NCBI RefSeq assembly: GCF_018863235.1
Contig: NZ_JAHKRS010000005.1
Location: 273,276 to 337,275 of the forward strand
Source of the DNA: Pseudomaricurvus albidus
GTDB taxonomy: Bacteria > Pseudomonadota > Gammaproteobacteria > Pseudomonadales > Cellvibrionaceae
Length of the DNA stretch: 64,000 nt
Reading direction: 5' to 3'
Below the pieces are notes generated by a model. It was not told the DNA's origin. It was given only the letters and a program-made list of their open reading frames with translations, and ran no database searches. Below, piece after piece: positions 50,461-58,624 of this stretch. A program made the translations under genes and the position numbers. How positions within the stretch are numbered: position 1 is the stretch's first letter; the number at the start of each line of letters is the position of its first letter.

Positions 50461-51369
50461 TCAACGCCCTGGCAATATGGTTGTTCTCTGATGGTGAATC
50501 GAATCTGTACCCTGTTCGTTCACAGTCAGTTGATTGCGCAGGTTTTCTGCCGTTGGCAGAGTCGCGTCGTACAACCAGTAGCGATAACCGGAATAGCTGA
50601 GTACCAGAACGGCCAGCATGCAGCTGGCTATTACCCACATTGGGATGTAATCCATCATGCTGGCTTTGGGTTTTCCGCAACCTTCCCAGTGGGGGGCAAG
50701 GTCTCTTTCCATGTGGCCTCGGTGGTTCTCAATGGTCTGATAGAGGCCATCCCGAATTTGTTCGAGCTGTTCGTGACCGCGTTGCGCCAGTCTGTATTTA
50801 CCTTCAAATCCCAGGCTTAGACAGAGATAGTAAAGCTCCAGAATGTCCAGATGTTTACCCGGGTTTTCCTGGATGCGTTGTAAAATGATGAAACACTTTT
50901 CACCGCCGAAGGTTTCCTGATGGAAAAGGCTCAGCAGGGAATGCTGGCTCCAGCCACCACTGGCTCCCCACGGTGTGTTAAGAACGATTTCATCGACGAC
51001 TGTGCACAGCAGATAACGAGCACTGATAACGGTTTCAGGTGATGCGCCGGCATTTTGTGCCTTTAAATCAAAGGATTTGATTTCTTCGGTCAAGCGTTTG
51101 TGAAGTTCGACTATATTGCTGTGACTCATGGTCGTACGCAGCTTGATGGCAACCGTCAGTAGCGTGGCCGCGGCATTCACCAGTGGGTTTAAACCTCGTC
51201 GTAGTTGAATGGGTTCCGGAGCCGCAAAGTGCGCCTGCATAGCCGGGGTGGGTGCAACTGGCTGTTGAGGGGTGTTCATTGCTCCCGGGGTCGGAATCAT
51301 AACCGTGCGGTCGCCGGCATTGGGTGCAGGGGGCGGTGTAAAGCCGCCGGAGTTGTTTCCGTTGTTCAT
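50461..51369 (-). CDS. tssL: T6SS inner-membrane protein TssL (DotU)
   Basis: 302 residues. A Pro-rich N-terminus (about 60 residues) precedes the DotU domain (LNPLVNAAATLLTVAIKL, ISARYLLCTVVDEIVLNTPW, ESLHFF-like HQETFGGEKCFIILQRI, YYLCLSLGFEGKY). One C-terminal membrane helix lies near residues 235-255, with about 45 periplasmic residues after it. There is no OmpA-type peptidoglycan-binding extension, so anchoring would need another protein. It lies 67 bases upstream of tssM. Confidence 0.96.
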   Translation of the reverse strand: MNNGNNSGGFTPPPAPNAGDRTVMIPTPGAMNTPQQPVAPTPAMQAHFAAPEPIQLRRGLNPLVNAAATLLTVAIKLRTTMSHSNIVELHKRLTEEIKSFDLKAQNAGASPETVISARYLLCTVVDEIVLNTPWGASGGWSQHSLLSLFHQETFGGEKCFIILQRIQENPGKHLDILELYYLCLSLGFEGKYRLAQRGHEQLEQIRDGLYQTIENHRGHMERDLAPHWEGCGKPKASMMDYIPMWVIASCMLAVLVLSYSGYRYWLYDATLPTAENLRNQLTVNEQGTDSIHHQRTTILPGR

Positions 51370-51373
51370 GGTA

Positions 51374-52708
51374 TCAATTCCTTATGGCCCAAAGTTCCAT
51401 AGATAATCCTGGGAAATCACCGCCGAGGTGTACTGCAAAGCCCCCGGATTGTTTCAGTGCATTCCAGAGATCACCGGTTTGATCAAGCTCGAAGTAGGTG
51501 AAACCGGCGTGGTAGGGTATCTGTCTCGGTGCGACAGGAAGAGGGCGCAGCTTCAGGCCTGGCATTTGTGTGGATATGAGTTCGCGGATAGCTTCTACAG
51601 GCGCGATTTTGGCTTGGGTCGGGAATCGGCTGCGCAGCAGCTCGGTTTGCAGGCTGGCTTTGGCGGCAATAACAAATGTAGAGGTTCCTACCAGGGAGTG
51701 ATCCGAGATAGGTGCTACATGAATGCCGTATTTGCGCTCGACCAATGGCAGCGAAATGGCAGATTGTTCCAGAACCATACTGAGAGACTGACGCAACGAA
51801 ACGAAAAGTCCGGCAAAAGTATGTTGCAGGTTGTCGTGTTGGTACGGGGGAATGTCGGTTGGACGTTTGTCTTTCGTTGTAAACGTCGACAGTTCGCCGG
51901 CCAATTGTAATAACTCGACGTACAGATTGGCAGGGTGCAGGCAGGGTGATTGCGAAAGGTATTTCAGTAATGGCTCTGCGCGGTTAACGACTTGCAATAA
52001 CATGTAATCTGCAATTTCAGCTGAACCGGATCTGCCGCTATCTGTCAGGCGGTGGCTGAGGGCTTCTCCCCGTTGTTTGAGTAAACCTTTGATTTCTTCA
52101 AAATACGCCTTGATTTCAGGTGATACCTGACAGCTCATGATCGGAGGAATGAAGTGACGATCCAGTTTGACGGGCTTATCTGCTTGTCGTTCTTCAATGC
52201 GGGTGAGAGGAATGGCTGCATAGCCACTAAGGTCTTCAGAGCCAAGTTTCAAGCATATGCGCAGCTTGCCAATCTGAATACGGGCAGGCTCTCCGGATTG
52301 CGATGTGCTGTTACGAGCATCAAAGTTATAGGTCTTGTAGCGAGCCTGAGGATAATCTTCCTGATCTCGAACGGACTCCTGAGCACCGGGGCGGCGCAGG
52401 GGTATACACAGATAGACCAGTTCATTTTGCGTGTTGTCGGGAACATCCAGAACTTCGGGTAGTTCTTCTGATTCCGGAGCTATAAAGGGGGTGCCATCCG
52501 GGAAAACCCCTTTAATGTGAGCAACAGACAGTTTTCCCAGTGACAGGGGTTCATTATCAATGGCTATTTCCGAAAAGCCCCAGAGAAAGGATCCTAATGA
52601 TTGAGTGCGGCCTTCAATATATCGCTCAATATAACGGTCTTGTTGTTGAAAATGCTGAGGGCGTAGAAACATACCCTCAGACCAGATCACTTTATTGTTT
52701 GCAGACAT
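51374..52708 (-). CDS. tssK: T6SS baseplate-membrane connector TssK
   Basis: 444 residues. The start VIWSEGMFLRPQHFQQQDRYIERYIEGR is the TssK (ImpJ/VasE) signature; FIPPIMSC, RGEALSHRL and the C-terminal YFELDQTGDLW and GDFPGLSMELWAIR also match. TssK links the baseplate to TssL/TssM and resembles phage receptor-binding proteins. tssL starts 4 bases after its stop. Confidence 0.96.
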   Translation of the reverse strand: MSANNKVIWSEGMFLRPQHFQQQDRYIERYIEGRTQSLGSFLWGFSEIAIDNEPLSLGKLSVAHIKGVFPDGTPFIAPESEELPEVLDVPDNTQNELVYLCIPLRRPGAQESVRDQEDYPQARYKTYNFDARNSTSQSGEPARIQIGKLRICLKLGSEDLSGYAAIPLTRIEERQADKPVKLDRHFIPPIMSCQVSPEIKAYFEEIKGLLKQRGEALSHRLTDSGRSGSAEIADYMLLQVVNRAEPLLKYLSQSPCLHPANLYVELLQLAGELSTFTTKDKRPTDIPPYQHDNLQHTFAGLFVSLRQSLSMVLEQSAISLPLVERKYGIHVAPISDHSLVGTSTFVIAAKASLQTELLRSRFPTQAKIAPVEAIRELISTQMPGLKLRPLPVAPRQIPYHAGFTYFELDQTGDLWNALKQSGGFAVHLGGDFPGLSMELWAIRN

Positions 52709-52727
52709 GTGCTTTGAATATCCTTAA

Positions 52728-52814
52728 TCAAGCAGCGATGCGTTGATACGCAACGATGTATTCCTGATCGACGCGGTCAATCAGGTATCGATAAAACTGA
52801 AATTGGGTAATCAT
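52728..52814 (-). CDS. Possible 28-residue small ORF between tssJ and tssK
   Basis: A minus-strand ATG frame of 28 codons ends 19 bases before tssK. It begins MITQFQFYRY and continues LIDRVDQEYI to YQRIAA. The composition looks protein-like (aromatic and charged residues alternate as in an amphipathic helix) and the ORF is in the same direction as the operon. The ribosome binding site is weak (GAG 8 bases upstream) and two stops precede the frame. It could be a microprotein, a leader peptide for tssK, or chance. Confidence 0.35.
   Translation of the reverse strand: MITQFQFYRYLIDRVDQEYIVAYQRIAA
52763..52785. repeat. 23-bp near-perfect palindrome upstream of tssK
   Basis: CCTGATCGAC-GCG-GTCAATCAGG has 10-base arms with one mismatch. 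It lies about 55-78 bases upstream of the tssK start and inside the 28-codon ORF. It could be an operator or an RNA hairpin; a second hairpin TGCGT-TGAT-ACGCA lies next to it at 52739-52752. Confidence 0.5.
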
Positions 52815-52894
52815 CGCTGAATCTCATCAAAAGGCTGACAGCTCTTTATGGGATTCCGGATCAAGCCTGGAATGTTCAGCGTGAAAGATAGGTA

Positions 52895-53533
52895 CTAGTT
52901 GCCGGCAGCCCGTTCCCAAAAGTCCTTTTCATTTTGTGCGTCTTCTATCATTTTTTGCGCCTCACGATAGGAGGGGTAGTCTCCTTTCTGGCTTGATCGT
53001 GAGCGGCTGTTGTATTGATCCCGCTGAGAAAGCCGGTTGTTACGAACGCTTTCGGGGTTGTCCAGATCGATCAGGCTCAGGTAGCGGGCATTGATATTAA
53101 TGGTGTTTTTCTGATGATCTTTAATGGGAACCACCAGAATAGAGTTGGCTTTGTCATACTGCATGTACTCGGCCAGGAACCCCAGATAGCGGATCTCAGG
53201 CGTCAAAGGGATGCTTTCAATGCGCTCTTCACCGGGAACCAGTTCTTTGAGAACGACAGTGTCCAGCAGGTCATTACCCAATCTGACAGAAGCATTTTCA
53301 TAGAGATTCAGAAAGTCTTCTCTTTGAAACTGACGGGCATCCGCCAGTTTGAAAACGCGAATAACGATAGGGGAGGATCGATCATCCATGTCTGGATTAA
53401 CATTATCATCCACAGTGATATTGATAGACGCGGTAGTATCAAAATTCAGACCTCGACGGGTCGCTTGACAGCCTGCGAGGGCGATAATGATAAAGCCTAT
53501 TATGAAGAGCTTGGTAAATCCTTTGCTGCTCAT
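52895..53533 (-). CDS. tssJ: T6SS outer-membrane lipoprotein TssJ
   Basis: 212 residues. The lipoprotein signal peptide ends in the lipobox LAGC (Cys22). The TssJ (VasD/SciN) beta-sandwich follows, with SSPIVIRVFKLADARQF, LVPGEERIESIPL and YLGFLAEYMQYD. A polar, Ser/Arg/Gln-rich C-terminal tail of about 45 residues (from NRLSQRDQ to the end) exceeds the usual 150-180-residue length. It anchors TssM to the outer membrane. Confidence 0.93.
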   Translation of the reverse strand: MSSKGFTKLFIIGFIIIALAGCQATRRGLNFDTTASINITVDDNVNPDMDDRSSPIVIRVFKLADARQFQREDFLNLYENASVRLGNDLLDTVVLKELVPGEERIESIPLTPEIRYLGFLAEYMQYDKANSILVVPIKDHQKNTININARYLSLIDLDNPESVRNNRLSQRDQYNSRSRSSQKGDYPSYREAQKMIEDAQNEKDFWERAAGN

Positions 53534-53622
53534 GTCGACGGGTCCTTGGGTCTGTTGGTCTTTAGTCAGTATTTGAAATTTTGTTGTTGTGAAATTGAGT
53601 TTTTATAAAAGGTAGTTAAACC

Positions 53623-55485
53623 TCAGTTACGAGAACGTGTGAGGCTTCTGGCTGTTTTTAATTCCGACAACTGCTTTTCGTATTGTGTGGCAAATGTTTC
53701 GCCAAACAGCAGGTCATAGCTGGCCTCGCCATCTCGTTGCAGCATTGCGTAATGCTCTTCGAATGCTTCCCAGTTCTTTGCTTTTTTATTGCTTAACAAA
53801 CTACTGTTGTTGTTAAAGCGCTTGTCTAATGTACTGGGGTTAAAATGTTTGAACATGGCATCGTACGCTGCTCTCATGCCAGCCAACACGGCCACTTGAT
53901 GATCTGACAGATCATCAAAGCTGTCCTTGATGGCGTCTTGAGGGCGCATAAATGCCTGATTTTCAGCACTAAACATCGCTTTGATCGCATCGGCGGCCGA
54001 GGCTGAAAACTTAAGTGGGTTGTTATCAGTTGTTTGAATCATGGTGCGCTGAACCCGCAGCTCATTCTTTATGCTCGAACGGGCGCGCAAGAGGTCAATC
54101 AAACGATTAACCGTCTCATTGATAATGGCTGACGCCTCAGGGACCAATTGAGCCAGGTGTTGTGCCTGAAGGCCGGTCAGACCCAGGGCGGCTGCGAGTT
54201 CAGCAGGGTTAGAGTCTGTTGCTCCAGGATTAACGGCTGCTTGCGGCGCGGTCGCTTGCAACTGATCAGTTTGAGCTGCAGGCGTTTGCTCACCGTAAGG
54301 TAATGTTTGCGAATGGGTGCTCGAATGGTGATGTGCAGCTGTATGCGCAGGTGCGTAGTGCTGTGGCGCTACGCTATTTGGTGCAGCAACAGGCTGATGC
54401 AATGATTCCACACTTGTGGGATTAAGCCCGTTTGTAGGTGGTGTTGACTGAAAGGTTGCCGGTTCACCAGAGAGGGGTGAGGACTGTTGTGGTTCCAATA
54501 CGTGAGTTGAGGTGGCGGGTTGTTGGGGGACAACAGGTTGGGTATTGGAGAGTACAGGCTCCATTCCCAGGGCCTGATTGACATCCGCTACGGGAATATT
54601 CTGAAGATGCGGCTGTTTGTCCCATTCAGACTGAGACTGAATGGGAGCTGTCTGGGCTGCAGGTGTCTCAAATACCGAAGGCTGAGAAGCCGGCGGCCGT
54701 GGCGTATTGACTGCGTGTGACAGAGCGGGGGCATGATCGCTATCACTGCCGTCTTTCCACCATTCATCCTCATCTTCCCACGCCGGTGGTGCAGTCGGGG
54801 CAATATTTGAAGCCTGGTCGAGAGCTGCCAGAGGGTCAATCGAAGACTGTGCAGTGGCAGTGTCAGAAGAACCCCCAAGAGCAGAAAGTGGATCGTTTGT
54901 CAGTGGCTGTATTGCCGAGGTTGAAAAAGTATCTACACCAGATAAAGGGGTGGTCGAGTGAGACGGACTGCTGACGCTGCCCCAGTTGGGTGATTGGTTG
55001 TCAGACGCCACGGGAGCTTCAAGATCAAGCCAGTCATCAAGCTCTTTGGCTTGTGACAACTTTTCCTGATGGCTTTGGGTGGCAGCGGTAAATGTGGTTT
55101 TATCTTCCGAATCAAGAAAGTCCGCAGTTTGAAGACCTTTGGGGAGCTCTGGAGATTTAGGTTGTGTTTTGACGCTTACTTTTAATTTATAGTCTCCAAC
55201 AGAGAGTGTATCTCCATTGTTAAGGATCACTGCCTGATCCGGACCTATTGCGCTGGGGTTTTCATTGTGGAAAGTCCCGTTAGTGCTGCGGTCAGTCAGG
55301 AAGTAGTTTCCGTCTTTGAAAGAAATCTCAGCGTGCTTCGACGATACGACCCTGTCATTATCAGGAAGAACCCAGTTATTTTTGTCAGAACGACCAAACG
55401 AACCACCTTCAGCACGAAAAGCTTTGGTGTGGTTGAGCATGTTGACGTTTTCGGGGGCTTCGATGATTGTAAGCGTTAAATCCAT
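53623..55485 (-). CDS. tagH: T6SS FHA-domain protein TagH (Fha)
   Basis: 620 residues from the ATG with GGAG upstream; a GTG five codons earlier is possible. The N-terminal FHA domain (about 20-95) has the phosphopeptide-binding motifs FGRSDKNNW, SSKHAEI and STNGTF. A ~330-residue Pro/Gln/Ser/Ala-rich linker follows. The C-terminal ~190-residue T6SS-associated FHA domain (RTMIQTTDNNPLKFSASAAD, HQVAVLAGMRAAYDAMFKHF, FGETFATQYEKQLSELK) closes it. In the threonine-phosphorylation pathway, Fha1 is phosphorylated by PpkA and then promotes T6SS assembly. The divergent kinase gene is the likely partner. It is the first gene of its operon. Confidence 0.94.
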   Translation of the reverse strand: MDLTLTIIEAPENVNMLNHTKAFRAEGGSFGRSDKNNWVLPDNDRVVSSKHAEISFKDGNYFLTDRSTNGTFHNENPSAIGPDQAVILNNGDTLSVGDYKLKVSVKTQPKSPELPKGLQTADFLDSEDKTTFTAATQSHQEKLSQAKELDDWLDLEAPVASDNQSPNWGSVSSPSHSTTPLSGVDTFSTSAIQPLTNDPLSALGGSSDTATAQSSIDPLAALDQASNIAPTAPPAWEDEDEWWKDGSDSDHAPALSHAVNTPRPPASQPSVFETPAAQTAPIQSQSEWDKQPHLQNIPVADVNQALGMEPVLSNTQPVVPQQPATSTHVLEPQQSSPLSGEPATFQSTPPTNGLNPTSVESLHQPVAAPNSVAPQHYAPAHTAAHHHSSTHSQTLPYGEQTPAAQTDQLQATAPQAAVNPGATDSNPAELAAALGLTGLQAQHLAQLVPEASAIINETVNRLIDLLRARSSIKNELRVQRTMIQTTDNNPLKFSASAADAIKAMFSAENQAFMRPQDAIKDSFDDLSDHQVAVLAGMRAAYDAMFKHFNPSTLDKRFNNNSSLLSNKKAKNWEAFEEHYAMLQRDGEASYDLLFGETFATQYEKQLSELKTARSLTRSRN

Positions 55486-55881
55486 TTTTGCTCCGGCCAC
55501 ATATCCTTTTGTGCTCTTAGAAAATTTTTACTGAAATGTTATCTGCAACGAGAGGTTAGTCGTTTCAGTTGAGGTTGGTGATTCTAACCTAGTCTCTTGA
55601 TCTTGCGAAGAGGTGATTTCTCGATAACAAGATGCGCCAGAGTTTAAGAGATTGTTTCATCGGTTTCTACTGCAATTTCGTAAAAAAGTGGTAATTCTCT
55701 AGCCCGTGATACTAATTACATTTTTACGATTTTGGCGTTGCTTTTTTTTATTTGTTCTTTAATATTCGCCGCACTTGCGTTCTTGTTGGCTATTTTTTCT
55801 GTGAACTCCATCATCAAGCCTGCCGGAAAGTAACCTCTCATAAGGATTGTGTCCTAAATTACAGCGGAAGTTGTCAGCAAT
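55486..55881. promoter_or_regulatory. Divergent promoter region between tagH and the kinase gene
   Basis: 396 AT-rich bases with no gene must carry promoters for the T6SS operon (left) and the kinase/two-partner secretion genes (right). An inverted repeat AGGTTAG (55553-55559)/CTAACCT (55584-55590) lies on the tagH side. No clear -35/-10 pair or sigma-54 site could be called by eye. Confidence 0.5.
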
Positions 55882-58569
55882 ATGGATGTTGAAGATAAAA
55901 CGCGGTTCGTTTTTCCTGACCACAAAAATAATGAAACATCTTCTGATGCATCTGCTAATAGTAAATGTGAACAGGATCAGACGGTTTTTGTCGGTTCATC
56001 TTTATCGAAAGATCATAAAAGCTCAGACTTTAGTATTAGTAGTGGTGGTTCGAAATTAGGTGATTCGGCTGGTTTTTCTGCCGATGATGTCACCGCTTTT
56101 CATCATGGTGTAACGGCCTCATCTGCGACCTATGAAGTGAGTGGGGAGAGCTCCTTACCACAAGATGCAACGGTTTTTGCTCACTCTATCAATCCTTCGT
56201 CCATTTCTTCAGAAAGTCCGTTGAATGTTAATCAGCCTGCGCCCAGGTCTGAACAGGTTGTTATCAAGAGTCGCTTCGAGCTTATGGATCTGCTCGGGGT
56301 CGGTGGTATGGGGGCAGTGTATAAAGCAACAGACCGTCGCAAACTTGAAGCAAGTGACAGCGACCCCTATGTTGCTATTAAGGTTTTGAATGATGATTTC
56401 CGCAATCATCCTGATGCCTTTGTTTCTCTGCAACGTGAAGCCCGAAAATCACAAACTCTGGCGCACCCAAATATTGTAAATGTTCACGACTTTGATCGTG
56501 ATGGTGAAATGGTCTTTATGACCATGGAGTATCTGGAGGGTGCCCCTCTCGATGTTTTGTTAAGGGAAAAGGCGGGTATCGGGCTTCCAATGGGGCAGGC
56601 AATGGAAGTTCTCAAGGATATTTCCAATGCACTGATCTATGCTCACTCGCATCATATTGTCCATTCAGACTTTAAGCCGGGTAATATTTTTGTCACCAGC
56701 AGTAAAGGCGCCAAGGTTTTTGACTTTGGAATTTCTCGAGCGGTGAACCCGGTGGGAAATTTTATTTCCAGTGGGGAGAATAATACCGTTTTCGATGCAG
56801 GTTCTTTGGGGGCTTTAACACCTGCTTATGCCAGTCTTGAAATGCTACAGGGTAAAGATCCTGCCCCCAGTGATGATGTCTATGCTCTCGCTTGTGTTGC
56901 TTACGAGTTGTTTTGCGGTAAACACCCCTTTAATAAAGTACCTGCTGATAAAGCCCAACAACAAAAACTGGCTCCCAAACGGCTCAAACAACTTAGTCGC
57001 CGTCAATGGAATGCGCTGGAAGCAGCTTTGGCTTTTCCTCGTGAGAAACGCACGGCTACAGTTGATGAATTTGTTGCGCAGTTCTATGGCAAGGTACGGC
57101 TGCCAATATGGGTGATTATCTTTTCTGTCGTGAGCTTGTCAGTCGCTGGTGGTTTTTACGGCATTAAGTATTCGGAAAAAGTAGTTGATGAAAATTCTAT
57201 CAAAGAAGAGTTGCAGGAAGAACTGCAGCAAACACTGATAAAAACCCGAGCGGCAGATAAAAGGGCATCACTAGAGCGCATGCTGGCTGCAGAAGAGGTC
57301 TCTGAGCGCTGGGAGACGGATCTCAGACAAGAGCTTTCTGATTATCAGGATCTGGCACCGGACGACCTGGAAACTCCCGCTGTAGTTCATCGCCAGGCAG
57401 TGGAGAAATTACTAGCCTCCAGCGGTAAGTTACTAAATAGCAATGATTTTGATGGTGTGTTGGCTCTGGTAAAAAGGGCCGAAGCCTGGGGTGCAGATCA
57501 GGCCAGTCTAGACAGGGTAGAAGGGCAGTTACAGCAAAAAATTAAAGCAGAAGAACAGAAGTTGGCAGAGCAGAGGGCGGAGGAGCAGCGTCGTAAGGCG
57601 GAGGAACAACGCCGTCTCAATGCGGCTGAAGAAAATCGAAATCGGGAGCGACAGCGTCAGGCTGAAGCGAATCGCAAGAAAGTTCTCGCTGAAGCGATTG
57701 CTCGTATTGAGAATGATTTGAGATGTTCAACGTCGATGGATATTGCCGGTGACTTATCTCAACATATGGCCCAGCTGAATCAGCTGGATAGTGCTTTGGG
57801 GCGGAGGGTGGTTCCCGATATTGCCCGGGATCTCCGCAGCTGCTTCCTCAAGCTTCAGGCAACAAATCCACAAAAGACCGAGGACCTATTGGTTGATGCC
57901 AAAGCTTTGTTCCCTGGGCAGTCAGCACTGGAGTCGATCAAAATTGATTTCTGTGCGCACCTGAAGGCCGGCAGTGGCTCCCGTGGTGCCCGCTTCAGTT
58001 GTCAGGATCGTCTTGCTTCCGGAGGTGTAGGTCCAAGTCTGGTAGTTGTTAAGTCTCCGTCTGGTGGAAAGCTTGCGCTGGGCAAATATGAAGTCAGTGC
58101 AGCGGATATGAAATCTTTCTGTATGGCCAAGGGTAACTGTGGAAACCTTGGCAGTCTGTCGAAAAGTCTCCCTGCCAACAGTATTTCAGTGGACCTGGCA
58201 AAGCGCTATCTGGATTGGTTGTCTGCTGAGTCAGGACATCGCTATCGTTTGCCTACTGAGCAGGAATGGCTTTCTGCGGCCCAGGCAGGCGGGCAAAAAG
58301 AGGATCCGGACCGGAACTGCCATCTACGTTTTGGTGCGATCCAAAAAGGGGACGAGCTTGTCTCCGTTTCAGTGGGTAAGCCTAATCGTAACGGATTATT
58401 CAATCAGGTTGGTAATGTCCAGGAATGGGCAGTGGCTGGTGATGGCAGTCTGGTTGCGCTTGGTGGAAGTCGAGAGGATTCAATGAGTCGCTGTTTGATA
58501 ACCACTCGCAGAGACCATAACGGAATGGCTGGCGACACAACAGGATTTCGTGTCGCCAGAGAACTTTAA
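55882..58569 (+). CDS. PpkA-like Ser/Thr protein kinase with FGE-sulfatase domain
   Basis: 895 residues. The N-terminal ~125 residues are polar and Ser-rich. The kinase domain (about 130-395) has GVGGMGAVYKA, the ATP lysine Lys167 (VAIK), the catalytic loop HSDFKPGN (His261, Asp263) and DFG (Asp281). The usual HRD is HSD, so it is a non-RD kinase. One membrane helix (about 409-430) is followed by a ~170-residue coiled coil rich in Glu, Gln and Arg. The C-terminal domain (about 710-895) is an FGE-sulfatase/SUMF1-type fold (GKYEVSAADMKSFC, LPTEQEWLSAAQAGG, GNVQEWA, TTGFRVARE). In T6SS the PpkA kinase phosphorylates Fha; Pseudomonas PpkA has a VWA domain instead. It is divergent from tagH. Confidence 0.88.
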   Translation: MDVEDKTRFVFPDHKNNETSSDASANSKCEQDQTVFVGSSLSKDHKSSDFSISSGGSKLGDSAGFSADDVTAFHHGVTASSATYEVSGESSLPQDATVFAHSINPSSISSESPLNVNQPAPRSEQVVIKSRFELMDLLGVGGMGAVYKATDRRKLEASDSDPYVAIKVLNDDFRNHPDAFVSLQREARKSQTLAHPNIVNVHDFDRDGEMVFMTMEYLEGAPLDVLLREKAGIGLPMGQAMEVLKDISNALIYAHSHHIVHSDFKPGNIFVTSSKGAKVFDFGISRAVNPVGNFISSGENNTVFDAGSLGALTPAYASLEMLQGKDPAPSDDVYALACVAYELFCGKHPFNKVPADKAQQQKLAPKRLKQLSRRQWNALEAALAFPREKRTATVDEFVAQFYGKVRLPIWVIIFSVVSLSVAGGFYGIKYSEKVVDENSIKEELQEELQQTLIKTRAADKRASLERMLAAEEVSERWETDLRQELSDYQDLAPDDLETPAVVHRQAVEKLLASSGKLLNSNDFDGVLALVKRAEAWGADQASLDRVEGQLQQKIKAEEQKLAEQRAEEQRRKAEEQRRLNAAEENRNRERQRQAEANRKKVLAEAIARIENDLRCSTSMDIAGDLSQHMAQLNQLDSALGRRVVPDIARDLRSCFLKLQATNPQKTEDLLVDAKALFPGQSALESIKIDFCAHLKAGSGSRGARFSCQDRLASGGVGPSLVVVKSPSGGKLALGKYEVSAADMKSFCMAKGNCGNLGSLSKSLPANSISVDLAKRYLDWLSAESGHRYRLPTEQEWLSAAQAGGQKEDPDRNCHLRFGAIQKGDELVSVSVGKPNRNGLFNQVGNVQEWAVAGDGSLVALGGSREDSMSRCLITTRRDHNGMAGDTTGFRVAREL

Positions 58570-58600
58570 TTGTCAATATAAAAGTGGTTTGGAGAGAAAC

Positions 58601-58624
58601 ATGTTAGGGGTTTTCCTGTTATGA
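58601..58624 (+). other. Seven-codon leader ORF overlapping the TpsB start
   Basis: ATG at 58601 with the strong site TTTGGAGAGAAAC opens a frame MLGVFLL whose TGA overlaps the transporter ATG at 58621 (ATGA). The transporter ATG itself has no binding site, so re-initiation after the leader is likely. Confidence 0.5.
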
